Shown: positions 9,611-17,667, counted from the first letter of the stretch. The stretch is DNA of 64,000 bases from Paraflavisolibacter caeni (GCF_025628885.1 NZ_JAOTIF010000001.1:124001-188000), one strand, 5' to 3'. Program-made: numbers and translations. Notes: generated from the letters alone by a model not told the origin.

Positions 9611-9687
9611 ATTTGATCCCCCAACCTATACCTTGGATTAATATATTCCAGCAGCATTGTCTAGTCCTGATAGCTCCTTATGCTACA

Positions 9688-9732
9688 AAATAATAAGGGC
9701 CCGGATTAACTAGTCCTGGGCCCTTATTATTT
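9688..9732 (-). terminator. Strong bidirectional terminator
   Basis: A 15-bp perfect stem (aaataataagggccc with gggcccttattattt) and an inner GGA/TCC pair enclose a short loop. It lies 50 bp beyond the stop of the minus-strand membrane gene at 9783 and can insulate that gene from the repeat array. Confidence 0.85.
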
Positions 9733-9782
9733 GTGATTCTCTTGTCTGCTAAGTCAATGTTGAATTCAGAAGTTTGTTCCTT

Positions 9783-10205
9783 CTATTCATGGTACCTTGT
9801 GTCACTTAAAAGCATATATAGTGAAAAAGCCCCTATTGCCATTACAATATCTCTTACCGCAATATCAAAATACTTTCCAGTTAATAAGAGATTGATGGCT
9901 ATGCCAATCAGCCACAAGCTCACAATAATGCTTCCAATTTTGGGCTTAATTAACAAGACTATACCTGCCACAATTTCTATGATTCCGACTATACTCATAA
10001 AAGTATGTGGCTGGAGAGGAATTATATCCGTTACTGCAGGGGCTAGGTACTGATCCCAATCCGTTAATAGATGGAGGAACTTATCTGCTCCGGCCGCAAT
10101 GGGAACCAATCCATAGGTCCATCTTAAAATGGAAATCACCCTTTCCACCTGACTTGTTGCTTTTGCAGGAGCTTGACTTGCATAATCTGCTGTTATAGTA
10201 CTCAT
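9783..10205 (-). CDS. Four-helix membrane protein, DoxX-like
   Basis: The 140-residue protein has a polar N-terminus of about 25 residues, then four hydrophobic segments (about residues 27-46, 68-88, 90-110 and 114-134). The segment RWTYGLVPIAAGADKF near the first helix resembles the DoxX/DoxD-like small membrane families, which are tied to redox stress in several bacteria. The exact role is unknown. It is transcribed divergently from an ECF sigma gene. Its upstream region carries the same two-part motif as that gene (TTGTAACC, 17 bp, ATCTAT), so it is probably a direct target of that sigma factor; this is inference from the motif. Confidence 0.7.
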   Translation of the reverse strand: MSTITADYASQAPAKATSQVERVISILRWTYGLVPIAAGADKFLHLLTDWDQYLAPAVTDIIPLQPHTFMSIVGIIEIVAGIVLLIKPKIGSIIVSLWLIGIAINLLLTGKYFDIAVRDIVMAIGAFSLYMLLSDTRYHE

Positions 10206-10222
10206 AGTTGTAGATTTAATAG

Positions 10223-10253
10223 ATAGATGAACTGGCAGCTCTTTTGGTTACAA
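10223..10253 (-). promoter_or_regulatory. Predicted ECF promoter of the DoxX-like gene
   Basis: On the minus strand TTGTAACC (plus 10246-10253) and ATCTAT (plus 10223-10228) are separated by exactly 17 bp and lie 18 bp before the ATG at 10205. The same words and spacing occur in front of the divergent sigma gene. Confidence 0.6.
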
Positions 10254-10305
10254 GAACTTGTAAATAGTCTAATGCAGATGTTTTTACTAAAAAAATATAG
10301 ATAAA

Positions 10306-10336
10306 TTGTAACCTTTGGTGATGATAGTAAATCTAT
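10306..10336 (+). promoter_or_regulatory. Predicted ECF promoter of the sigma-factor gene
   Basis: TTGTAACC at 10306-10313 and ATCTAT at 10331-10336 are separated by 17 bp, a normal -35/-10 distance for ECF sigma factors, and lie 77 bp before the ATG. It is identical in words and spacing to the motif at 10223-10253, which suggests autoregulation. Confidence 0.6.
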
Positions 10337-10413
10337 AATATATAAACATGCTCTGGGAAGTGTGTATGCACTGCAGAGTAAGTTTATAATAAGTAATATT
10401 AACTGAGCTTTTT

Positions 10414-11091
10414 ATGGATCATCTCCTCAAGAAAATAGGCATTAGCAGTGATGAAGAAATCATTCAAAGAGTTTTGGATGGTGAGACAGCCTTGTTTGAG
10501 ATCCTCATTAGAAGATATAACCCCATACTCTATAAAATAGCCAGGGGTTACGGATTCAACCATCAGGACGCAGAAGACCTGATGCAGGAAACCCATGTGA
10601 CTGGCTTTCAACAATTACAGCACTTTGAGCACCGGGCAACCTATAAAACCTGGCTCTCAAAGATCCTCATCAATAAGTGTCTGTACAAACTGAAATATGG
10701 ACATTTCAAGTATGAAGTTCAGAACAGCGACCTGATCAGTGAAAATGTAGTGCCTACTTTTTCAAGGAGGGAGCAGGCTGACTTAGGAAAGATCATTGTA
10801 AACAGGGAACTTCTAAATGCTTTAGAAGCAAGTCTTCAACAGATTCCTATACACTATAGAACCGTTTTCGTTTTACGGGAAATTGAAGGGTTTAGCGTTA
10901 ATGAAACTGCTGATTTATTAGATATTACGCCAGTTAATGTAAAAGTCCGGCTGAATAGGGCAAAAGCCATGCTGCAAAAGCAATTAGAGCAATTCTATTC
11001 TTCCGGGGACTTGTACGAGTTCAACTTAATTTATTGTACTGAGATCGTGAACAGGGTTTTCGCATGTATCCAGAACTCAACTTCAGAATAA
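10414..11091 (+). CDS. ECF-type RNA polymerase sigma factor
   Basis: The 225-residue protein is a sigma-70 family factor of the ECF group, with only regions 2 and 4. Region 2 covers about residues 28-95 (FEILIRRYNPILYKIARGYGFNHQDAEDLMQET, then TYKTWLSKILINKCLYKL). Region 4 covers about 138-190 (IPIHYRTVFVLREIEGFSVNETADLLDITPVNVKVRLNRAKAML). A C-terminal tail of about 30 residues with LYEFNLIYCTEIVNRV is seen in many Bacteroidota relatives. No anti-sigma gene follows; tRNA-Arg comes next, so control is not by an adjacent anti-sigma factor. The twin promoter motif suggests it drives its own gene and the divergent membrane gene. Confidence 0.88.
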   Translation: MDHLLKKIGISSDEEIIQRVLDGETALFEILIRRYNPILYKIARGYGFNHQDAEDLMQETHVTGFQQLQHFEHRATYKTWLSKILINKCLYKLKYGHFKYEVQNSDLISENVVPTFSRREQADLGKIIVNRELLNALEASLQQIPIHYRTVFVLREIEGFSVNETADLLDITPVNVKVRLNRAKAMLQKQLEQFYSSGDLYEFNLIYCTEIVNRVFACIQNSTSE

Positions 11092-11175
11092 CTCATCTTT
11101 TATTCAACTCTTGATTTATAAGGGTAAAAATCAATGTACTTTTAGTTATAATCGACAATAAAGAAGGGCAGGGGT

Positions 11176-11206
11176 ATTGTCATAAAGACCGTATCCTTTA
11201 TATTTG
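11176..11206 (+). promoter_or_regulatory. Bacteroidota-type promoter of tRNA-Arg
   Basis: TATATTTG at 11199-11206 fits the -7 consensus TAnnTTTG. ATTG at 11176-11179 stands 19 bp upstream as the -33 element. The tRNA begins 44 bp after the -7 box. Confidence 0.65.
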
Positions 11207-11249
11207 CGACCCCACACAGGCAGATTCCTGTCTGTAGATGTTGACCGCC

Positions 11250-11321
11250 GGCCCGGTAGTTCAATGGATAGAATAGGAGTTTCCTAAACTCTAGATACAA
11301 GTTCGATTCTTGTCCGGGCTA
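11250..11321 (+). tRNA. tRNA-Arg (anticodon CCT)
   Basis: The cloverleaf folds fully. The acceptor stem is GGCCCGG with CCGGGCT (first pair G-U); the D-arm loop contains GG and A20, an arginine identity feature. The anticodon stem GGAGT/ACTCT closes the loop TTCCTAA, so the anticodon is CCT and reads AGG. The variable loop is AGAT and the T-arm is ACAAG/CTTGT around TTCGATT. The discriminator is A and CTA follows, so CCA is added after transcription. A rho-independent terminator follows directly. Confidence 0.95.
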
Positions 11322-11332
11322 CTAAAGAAATT

Positions 11333-11375
11333 ACCGCCTCATAAGTTCCTGACTTATGGGGCGGTTTTATTTTTG
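11333..11375 (+). terminator. Terminator after tRNA-Arg
   Basis: ACCGCC and CATAAGT pair with ACTTATG and GGCGGT, with one bulge position, around a 5-nt loop. The stem runs into TTTTATTTTT. It lies 12 bp after the tRNA. Confidence 0.85.
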
Positions 11376-11428
11376 CAGTGCACATCATATTGTTTTGTTT
11401 AAAGGCGGTATCTAAAAACTAAATAACC

Positions 11429-11794
11429 ATGAGTACAAAACTTTACGTAAACCATATCAGCAATGATGGAGCTATGGCCATTTCCATGGATAAAGAGACT
11501 GTATCTTATAACCTTCTTGTTTTGGATAAGGCATATGACAAAGACACCCCAGTATTCATTGCCGGCAAATATGTATGCCTTTTAATTCCGGAAGATGCAC
11601 ATAATTTAGAAATGATGTTCTTCGATATCAGGAAGAACCCTGAATCTCTGAAAGAAGTAATAGACTCTCCCGATTATGACCAATCTGTAAAAACACTGCT
11701 TACATCTATGGCGGAAAAAGTTAGCTCAGGTGACGACACCACTGCCGGTTCAATAGAACTGGTTATAGGTGATCCCCCTCAAACGCCTCTTTGA
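11429..11794 (+). CDS. Hypothetical protein
   Basis: A 121-residue, acidic, soluble protein with no signal peptide or membrane helix. The first 60 residues alternate like beta-strands (MAISMDKETVSYNLLVLDKAYDKDTPVFIAGKYVCLLIPED). A helix (SLKEVIDSPDYDQSVKTLLTSMAEKV) and a short Gly/Thr/Pro tail follow. I recognise no family. It stands alone between the tRNA terminator and a convergent secreted-protein gene. Confidence 0.6.
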   Translation: MSTKLYVNHISNDGAMAISMDKETVSYNLLVLDKAYDKDTPVFIAGKYVCLLIPEDAHNLEMMFFDIRKNPESLKEVIDSPDYDQSVKTLLTSMAEKVSSGDDTTAGSIELVIGDPPQTPL

Positions 11795-11826
11795 TTCAAT
11801 ATTGAATGATAATAATATCTACTTGC

Positions 11827-12285
11827 TTATTGTTTTGCATGTACGTATTTTGTTTGCTGTCCTTTTGGCATTCGATTGGTGATGTCTCCCTCTCTTGCAT
11901 CCACTAATTTCTTAAACCACTTTATGATGAGTGTATCACCATTTAACTCATAATCCACAGTTTGCAAGGATCCTATTCGTCCGGGGAAAGAAGAATACAA
12001 AACTTTGAATGTAATGCTGTTATTTCCTTCAACAGTGTATGTGCCCGCATGGGTATTTCTCCAAATGCCTGTTGAATCCTGTGCAACACTCGAAAAGAAA
12101 CCATCATTTACAATGGCAAATTCCTTATCGTCAACAGATTGCCATGCTCCATTGAATGCGGGAGAAGAACTTTGACTTTTACTTTCTTTTTGAGTTTTTT
12201 TCTTAGACGGCGCTTGTTGCGCATTGGCTGTACAGTAGAAGAAAAAGAAGCTCACAGCCAATAACAGCAGAGATATCTTTTTCAT
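11827..12285 (-). CDS. Secreted lipocalin-like hypothetical protein
   Basis: The 152-residue product has a signal peptide (MKKISLLLLAVSFFFFYCTANAQ, cut after ANA) and a Lys/Ser/Gln-rich linker at about residues 25-44. It continues with a small beta-rich domain opening with FNGAWQSVDD. Strands such as GTYTVEGNNSITFKVLY and VDYELNGDTLIIKWFKK recall lipocalin-like domains of secreted Bacteroidota proteins. The cellular role is unknown. It is the last minus-strand gene downstream of the Hsp20 gene (108 bp gap) and could belong to the same stress set. Confidence 0.65.
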   Translation of the reverse strand: MKKISLLLLAVSFFFFYCTANAQQAPSKKKTQKESKSQSSSPAFNGAWQSVDDKEFAIVNDGFFSSVAQDSTGIWRNTHAGTYTVEGNNSITFKVLYSSFPGRIGSLQTVDYELNGDTLIIKWFKKLVDAREGDITNRMPKGQQTKYVHAKQ

Positions 12286-12393
12286 AGTTTTTTTACAATA
12301 TAAGGATTTATCTGCATTTCTGCATGGTATTGATCCCCTACTCTTAATGTAAAAATGAAAGTTTATTACAATTATGTAGTAGGCATAATGCCC

Positions 12394-12768
12394 TTAACGA
12401 ACAGAGACTTCTTGTAGTTGTCTTATAGCTGTATCCGTTTTGGGTAATTCAATAGTCAGAATGCCTTCTGCATAAGAGGCTTTGATGCTGTCTACATCTA
12501 TTTTACCCTTTAAATCGAAAGATCGTTCTATCTCTTCTGGCCTGTATTCTCTTCTGGTATAGCGCCTGTTTAGAGTATCTTTCTCACCTTGATAACGAAT
12601 AGAAAGAATATCATTTTTTGTAGCAACAATGATATTTTCTTTTGCTAGTGAGGGCGCGTATAAATAGAGGATATACGCACGCTCCGTTTCTATAATATTC
12701 ACAGGTGTTTCATTGGAGTGGCGCGTTGCCGCAAACCCGTAATGGTAATGATATGGTCTGTTTTCCAT
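12394..12768 (-). CDS. Small heat-shock protein, Hsp20/alpha-crystallin family
   Basis: The 124-residue protein carries an alpha-crystallin domain at about residues 18-112. It begins TPVNIIETERAYILYLYAPSLAKENI and contains ERSFDLKGKIDVDSIKASYAEGILTIELPK, where the A-x-x-x-G-I-L core is the family signature. A C-terminal V-S-V can act as the I/V-x-I/V oligomerisation tail. The N-terminal arm is short, with a His/Tyr cluster (YHYHYG). It holds partly unfolded proteins against aggregation. It lies 20 bp downstream of a small membrane-protein gene in a run headed, further upstream, by an ECF sigma gene. Confidence 0.88.
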   Translation of the reverse strand: MENRPYHYHYGFAATRHSNETPVNIIETERAYILYLYAPSLAKENIIVATKNDILSIRYQGEKDTLNRRYTRREYRPEEIERSFDLKGKIDVDSIKASYAEGILTIELPKTDTAIRQLQEVSVR

Positions 12769-12788
12769 GGTTGAATCATTGATGCATG

Positions 12789-13004
12789 TTATCTAAATGA
12801 GCTTGAATCATCAAAAGGTTGTACTTCACGTAATGGTCTGCGATTAGGATCTTCATTATTGTAAAGACGCCTGTTTTCATTATTGCAACGGTCATAACGC
12901 CATCCACGTTGCCAACCCCAGGTTCTGCGACCAACAAATGCAGATAAGGCAATAAATGTTGTAAGAGCAACCAGCGCTCCAATCAAGAAGTTTCTTTGTC
13001 TCAT
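12789..13004 (-). CDS. Small membrane-anchored or secreted hypothetical protein
   Basis: A 71-residue protein. One hydrophobic segment (about residues 6-25, FLIGALVALTTFIALSAFVG) is followed by a tail rich in Arg, Trp and Asn (GRRTWGWQRGWRYDRC). No family is recognised. It starts 19 bp downstream of the 92-residue membrane gene and ends 20 bp before the Hsp20 start, so it is clearly inside the same transcription unit. Confidence 0.6.
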   Translation of the reverse strand: MRQRNFLIGALVALTTFIALSAFVGRRTWGWQRGWRYDRCNNENRRLYNNEDPNRRPLREVQPFDDSSSFR

Positions 13005-13023
13005 AGTTGAATGGTTAAAAGTG

Positions 13024-13302
13024 TTATTGAATAGTTATTCGTTTTTCACCTTCTCTGGATACGCCTGCTTGTCCTGGGAATTGTCCATCAATGGGTATAA
13101 TGTCGTCGCGGAAGCGGCTACCCCGATATGGCCAACGAGGTCCGTATCCATAACTCCACATCCCCCAGGGTCTCCAAAAGAAAAACCTGGCAATAAAAAA
13201 TATAAAGAAGAAAAAGAACAGGAATGGAAAACCAAATGGTATAAAGAACAATGCAGCTCCTATAATTAAGCCTGCCAGAATTGCTTTTATTGGAAATCTC
13301 AT
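13024..13302 (-). CDS. Small membrane protein with Phe-rich helix
   Basis: A 92-residue protein. The N-terminal half is strongly hydrophobic with an extreme Phe run (about residues 7-42). A Trp/Tyr/Arg-rich stretch (WRPWGMWSYGYGPRWPYRG) and a polar tail ending in TIQ follow. No known family. It is the first gene of the three-gene unit that leads to Hsp20. A terminator at 13401-13439 separates it from the upstream sigma unit, so it needs its own promoter; a CGTC-type element lies just upstream. Confidence 0.55.
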   Translation of the reverse strand: MRFPIKAILAGLIIGAALFFIPFGFPFLFFFFFIFFIARFFFWRPWGMWSYGYGPRWPYRGSRFRDDIIPIDGQFPGQAGVSREGEKRITIQ

Positions 13303-13344
13303 AGTTTTAATTTTAAGTGTTAATGATGTTCCTTTCTCTAGTAG

Positions 13345-13374
13345 ACGGCCAACTTATTTTTTTACTTTATTGGT
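13345..13374 (-). promoter_or_regulatory. Possible ECF-type promoter before the Hsp20 unit
   Basis: On the minus strand ATAAAG, 17 bp, CGTCTA resembles the TGTAAGG, 17 bp, CGTCAT arrangement upstream of the sigma gene at 13801-14343. The match in the first half is loose, so this is a weak call. Confidence 0.3.
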
Positions 13375-13400
13375 TTTATTTTTTTTAAACTTCCTCCAAT

Positions 13401-13439
13401 AAAAAAGAGGCTATATCATACTTTTGATACAGCCTCTTA
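13401..13439 (-). terminator. Terminator of the sigma/110-residue unit
   Basis: AAGAGGCT-TATCA pairs with TGATA-AGCCTCTT around a short loop. On the minus strand the stem is followed by a run of six T (A at 13401-13406 on the plus strand). It lies 20 bp past the stop of the 110-residue gene. Confidence 0.85.
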
Positions 13440-13458
13440 ATTTGTTTGAATATCTGTT

Positions 13459-13791
13459 TTATTCAGCTTTCTCATCCTCATTTTTAGCTTGTACTCGTTG
13501 TTGCCACTCTCTTCTGAACTGCTCTCTTTCTTCCGGGGTTAAATTCATTAGCTTGGTTTTCCAGGGCGGTCCTCCTCGTCTGAAACCACCTGGTGGCCCC
13601 GGACGGAAGGAACCAAATAGTATCCGGCTCAGAATGAACATGCCAATTGCCTGTCCAAACGTAATTGATTTTACATTCAAAACATCTGTAAGAATGTTGT
13701 TCCATAAAAGCATGATGACGCCACTTATGATTAGAACTACAGTCACTATAATGATTGGAATGAAATAAAAGCGTCTCCTTTTCTTTTCCAT
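13459..13791 (-). CDS. Membrane protein downstream of ECF sigma factor, possible sigma-system partner
   Basis: A 110-residue protein starting MEKKRRR, with a first membrane helix at about residues 9-30 and a second hydrophobic segment at about 43-60. A Gly/Pro/Arg-rich linker (FRPGPPGGFRRGGPP) and a charged C-terminal helix (LTPEEREQFRREWQQRV) follow. It begins 9 bp after the sigma gene and is certainly co-transcribed with it. The position is that of an anti-sigma factor, but I see no zinc-binding anti-sigma motif (HxxxCxxC). The role as sigma regulator is only a possibility. Confidence 0.65.
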   Translation of the reverse strand: MEKKRRRFYFIPIIIVTVVLIISGVIMLLWNNILTDVLNVKSITFGQAIGMFILSRILFGSFRPGPPGGFRRGGPPWKTKLMNLTPEEREQFRREWQQRVQAKNEDEKAE

Positions 13792-13800
13792 ATCAGAAAT

Positions 13801-14343
13801 TTAATAATTTAAAAATTCTTCAAAAAGGGTTTGGAGTTTTATGCGTAAATGTTTTACAGCATATCCTTTACGGGATATGAGTGTTTTGATGTTCTCTCCG
13901 GTTGTTGCTGCTATTTCTGCAAAGGTTTGGCCTTCCAATTCATTTAGAATGAATACCGCTCTTTGTTCTTCAGGCAACTCACTAAGTCCCTCATTAAGCT
14001 GTTCCCAGAATAGGTTTTTCAGGTATTCTACTTCAGGATTACTGGGGTCTGCCAAAAGGATCTCTTTGAATTCCCATTCCCCTTCCCCGGTTTCATAAAT
14101 ATAATCTTCCAGCGCTTCAGGCTTATTCTTTCGATACCGGTCGATTATTTTATTGCGGGCTACCCGGTAAAGCCAGGCACCTATCTGATCAATGATCTCT
14201 GTGGTGTTCGATAACTGGAACCATACATCCTGCAAAATATCCTCGGCGTCTTCATCGGTACGCACTTTGCCTCTTATAAAGGCAAAAAGCCGTTTACTAT
14301 ATTCTTTAAATGAATCAGTAACTGTATTTGACCGACGCTCCAT
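13801..14343 (-). CDS. ECF-type RNA polymerase sigma factor (second)
   Basis: A 180-residue ECF factor. Region 2 lies at about residues 10-75 (YSKRLFAFIRGKVRTDEDAEDILQDVWFQL, then IGAWLYRVARNKIIDRYRKNKPEA). Region 4 lies at about 115-170 (LSELPEEQRAVFILNELEGQTFAEIAATTGENIKTLISRKGYAVKHLR). It is shorter than the sigma factor at 10414 and lacks the tail. It heads a minus-strand run with a 110-residue membrane protein and, after a terminator, small membrane proteins and Hsp20. This is the layout of an envelope or protein-folding stress response. Confidence 0.9.
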   Translation of the reverse strand: MERRSNTVTDSFKEYSKRLFAFIRGKVRTDEDAEDILQDVWFQLSNTTEIIDQIGAWLYRVARNKIIDRYRKNKPEALEDYIYETGEGEWEFKEILLADPSNPEVEYLKNLFWEQLNEGLSELPEEQRAVFILNELEGQTFAEIAATTGENIKTLISRKGYAVKHLRIKLQTLFEEFLNY

Positions 14344-14358
14344 TTATTAATAATCAAT

Positions 14359-14388
14359 ATGACGATTCAACCGGATTTTTACCTTACA
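14359..14388 (-). promoter_or_regulatory. Possible autoregulated promoter of the second ECF sigma gene
   Basis: On the minus strand TGTAAGG is followed after 17 bp by CGTCAT, about 15 bp before the ATG at 14343. The spacing fits an ECF promoter and the CGTC core is common at ECF -10 sites. Confidence 0.35.
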
Positions 14389-14622
14389 CTGTCCATATTT
14401 TTCTGTTTCATAATCCTGCCAATTTTGTTGCATAGTACATCGAACTAACATTTTTGCCTTTAGAGTTTCTATGCTCTGGGTTAATCAAGAGAAATTAAAT
14501 AAATTAGCATATCTTTTGAAAGCTACATTTTTGCGTATCCTTTGAATATTCTTCTCGGCTTGTCATATTAGCAAATAAATATTATTGAAGTCAGTCATGT
14601 AACAATTTTAAAGGCAAAGTGT

Positions 14623-14898
14623 ATGAATACAATTTCTTTCAGCTACAATGGCAAAACTTTCGAGAGTGAGATAGAATATTCCTTACATAAAGAACCTAAT
14701 TATTTCTGGTGTTATTTAAGTGACCCTGAATTGATAGAAGACCTGGGAAAGAATTGTATTTTATTTCTAATCTACAACGGAAAGTTCAAAACGCCACATT
14801 ATTATTCCATTCAACACCAGTCATTAATCAACAGTATGAAGGTGTCTATCAGGCAAAAGTTTGAGATTTTTAAGGAAAAGACTGAAACAATGAAGTAG
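14623..14898 (+). CDS. Hypothetical protein
   Basis: A 91-residue soluble protein with no signal peptide: a strand-rich start (MNTISFSYNGKTFESEIEYSL), a middle with WCYLSDPELIEDLG, and a basic helical tail (MKVSIRQKFEIFKEKTETMK). No family recognised. It is a lone plus-strand gene between the ECF run and the tRNA-like element. Confidence 0.5.
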   Translation: MNTISFSYNGKTFESEIEYSLHKEPNYFWCYLSDPELIEDLGKNCILFLIYNGKFKTPHYYSIQHQSLINSMKVSIRQKFEIFKEKTETMK

Positions 14899-15261
14899 TC
14901 TTTTCTGTCGGTTGTTGTTGATCCTTTAGTTATTCTAAAAGGTCAGCAAACTTTTAAAGGCTTCATAAAATAGCTCACCAAATGTGTGTTTGGTACACTT
15001 TGTGACAAATTTTTACTATCTTTGTATGACTACAATGATGGTATTAGAAGTTAGCTGACCATTTATAAAATTGATTTTGTATTCTATCTCAATATATTGA
15101 GCTGCCTGCTCGCGGATTGTTTGCTTTTTGAATATTTGAAAGCCTGCCATTCCCCTTAAAGCTTGCCATCTGAGCCTATGCTCTGATGTCATTAATGGGA
15201 CAATACAGTTTTGAGTTTATTATGGGTTCGATTCCCGTGCAGAGCGCTAAAATATAAAACC
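14899..15261 (+). other. Gene-free interval with promoter element and tRNA-like sequence
   Basis: TATCTTTG at 15017-15024 fits the TAnnTTTG -7 box; no TTTG stands at the ideal distance (copies at 14989 and 14999 leave 24 and 14 bp). A transcript from here would run through the tRNA-like element at 15179-15248 into the small gene at 15262. No other structure is evident. Confidence 0.4.
15179..15248 (+). tRNA. Degenerate tRNA-like element (Gln-type loop), probably a pseudo-tRNA
   Basis: The 3' half is convincing: T-arm ATGGG/CCCGT around TTCGATT, acceptor strand GCAGAGC, discriminator G, then CTA just as after tRNA-Arg. The 5' strand GCTCTG gives six acceptor pairs, and TGTC/GACA forms a D-stem around a loop with GG. 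The anticodon arm is poor (ATACA/TTTAT with a C-T mismatch and an 8-nt loop containing TTTTGA, which would show TTG, glutamine). The connecting and variable regions are too short for a normal tRNA. It looks decayed or specialised. Confidence 0.4.
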
Positions 15262-15423
15262 ATGAAAACAACGATGAACAACATGAAAACAATGATTAAA
15301 GACCTGTTCTTTGACCGTAAACTGGTTAGGTCGATTAAAAAAGCAAATGTCAATAAAGGCCATTTATATAACCAGTTGATGAGTGGCAGGATTACATTGA
15401 AGGAATACCTGCAAGCTGCATAA
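15262..15423 (+). CDS. Small basic hypothetical protein
   Basis: A 53-residue frame from the ATG at 15262. A longer frame from 15211 would overlap the tRNA-like 3' end and is unlikely. The product is rich in Lys, Met and Thr (MKTTMNNMKTMIKDLFFDR) and ends with a compact segment, ANVNKGHLYNQLMSGRITLKEYLQ, that could be a short helical hairpin. No family recognised. It starts 14 bp after the tRNA-like element and is followed by a clear terminator, which supports a real short transcription unit. Confidence 0.45.
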   Translation: MKTTMNNMKTMIKDLFFDRKLVRSIKKANVNKGHLYNQLMSGRITLKEYLQAA

Positions 15424-15477
15424 GCTTGAAAATGAAAATAGAAGATGGAAGTAAGAAGGTCATCTTTCAACTTGCAC

Positions 15478-15517
15478 AAACACCTTGTCGATCTTATTTG
15501 ATAAGGTGTTTTTTTAT
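15478..15517 (+). terminator. Rho-independent terminator
   Basis: AAACACCTT and GATC pair with TGATAAGGTGTTT around a short loop, followed by seven Ts. It lies 55 bp after the stop of the 53-residue gene. Confidence 0.8.
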
Positions 15518-15550
15518 GCAGTTTTGCCTGGTTATTTGCAATTCATAAAT

Positions 15551-15566
15551 TACAATCCAAATTGTA
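15551..15566 (+). promoter_or_regulatory. Operator-like inverted repeat
   Basis: TACAAT, CCAA, ATTGTA is a perfect inverted repeat 22 bp before the ATG of the DUF1259 gene. The place suits a repressor or activator site; no regulator is known. Confidence 0.3.
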
Positions 15567-15588
15567 GATAACCTTTAACTCTTTTTAT

Positions 15589-16548
15589 ATGAAACCTATC
15601 CAATCTATTCATCTACTTCTGATTATTCTTTCTATTACACTCTGTCTTCCAGCTGCAGCACAACATAAGACTAATGTAAAAGAGGATAAAATGAAAGCTT
15701 TTCTTCCATTGGATACCACAGCCATAGAACGCATTACAGGATTGAAAGGAAAATCAAATAATGGTGAGTACAAAATAACGATTCCGCAAAATGATCTGAG
15801 CGTCATTGTAGATGGCTTTAAAATTATTCCTGCAATGGGGTTAGGGACATGGATTGCCTTTACCCCCTCTCATAACGGAGCTATGGTGATGGGCGATATT
15901 GTGGTCACAGAAAATGACTTGAAGCCAGTGCAGCAGGAAATAATCAGGCAGGGATTGACCATAACTGCTATTCATAATCACTTTGTTCGTAATCATCCTA
16001 ATGTTTTGTATATGCATTTAGGTGGTGCAGGAAATACAGAACAAATGGCTCAGAAGGTAAAGGCTGTCTTAGATAAAGTAAAAGAAGCGAGAGGCATTGA
16101 TCCGGCAAAGGGCACTGGCTCAGCTGAATTTGTTACGAATACACTTGATACGAAGATGCTGGATGATATTTTAGGATACAAAGCTGAAATGAGTAAGGGC
16201 GTTTATAAGTACACGATTGGCAGGCCTGATGTGCAGCTACGTGAACATGGTGTGGCGGTAAGTTCATTTCTTGGATTTAATACCTGGGCTGCATTCCAGG
16301 GTACAGCCGAGCGAGCTGCTGTTGCCGGAGATTTTACGATGCAGGAAGATGAAGTCGCGCCAGTGATTAAAGCATTGGTAGAAAGTGGTATTGAAGTAGT
16401 TGCTGTTCATAATCATATGGTGCATGAGCAACCAAGGATATTTTTCCTGCATTATTGGGGAATAGGAAATGCTGAACAATTGGCAAAAGGACTAAGAGCT
16501 GCATTAGATAAAACCGGGAATCGAAAGAGTAATACTGCTGCTCATTGA
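15589..16548 (+). CDS. Secreted DUF1259 (LppY/LpqO-type) protein
   Basis: A 319-residue protein with a signal peptide (hydrophobic run to PAAAQ at about residue 25). The mature part is a tandem repeat of the DUF1259 unit. The first copy has GTWIAFTPSHNGAMVMGDIVVTENDLKPV and AIHNHFVRNHPNVLYMHLGG. The second has NTWAAFQGTAERAAVAGDFTMQEDEVAPV and AVHNHMVHEQPRIFFLHYWG. The repeated HNH and H-x-G/W motifs suggest metal binding, but the function of the family is not established. It is followed by an old yellow enzyme gene after 48 bp. Confidence 0.85.
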   Translation: MKPIQSIHLLLIILSITLCLPAAAQHKTNVKEDKMKAFLPLDTTAIERITGLKGKSNNGEYKITIPQNDLSVIVDGFKIIPAMGLGTWIAFTPSHNGAMVMGDIVVTENDLKPVQQEIIRQGLTITAIHNHFVRNHPNVLYMHLGGAGNTEQMAQKVKAVLDKVKEARGIDPAKGTGSAEFVTNTLDTKMLDDILGYKAEMSKGVYKYTIGRPDVQLREHGVAVSSFLGFNTWAAFQGTAERAAVAGDFTMQEDEVAPVIKALVESGIEVVAVHNHMVHEQPRIFFLHYWGIGNAEQLAKGLRAALDKTGNRKSNTAAH

Positions 16549-16587
16549 AATTGATTGGAGAGTTTTATTGTTTCATTTATTAACTAA

Positions 16588-17667
<1,080 letters not shown>

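Larger units (their letters stand above)
8269..9782. other. Gene-poor 1.5-kb interval
   Basis: This interval holds one weak ORF candidate (8773-9003, minus), an AT-rich stretch at about 9060-9200 with a small inverted repeat (AGTTG/CAACT near 9124-9139), a G-poor pyrimidine/A-rich stretch from about 9200 to 9640, an 11-bp periodic array at 9380-9610, and a strong terminator at 9688-9732. Short open frames at 8357-8566 (minus) and 9414-9602 (minus) show no protein-like features. The susC promoter should lie at about 8270-8400, but I see no clear TAnnTTTG there. Confidence 0.6.

Noticed and set aside
11250-11321. tRNA-Arg as an attachment site of an integrated element
   Set aside because: No repeated copy of its 3' end and no integrase gene is present in the window.
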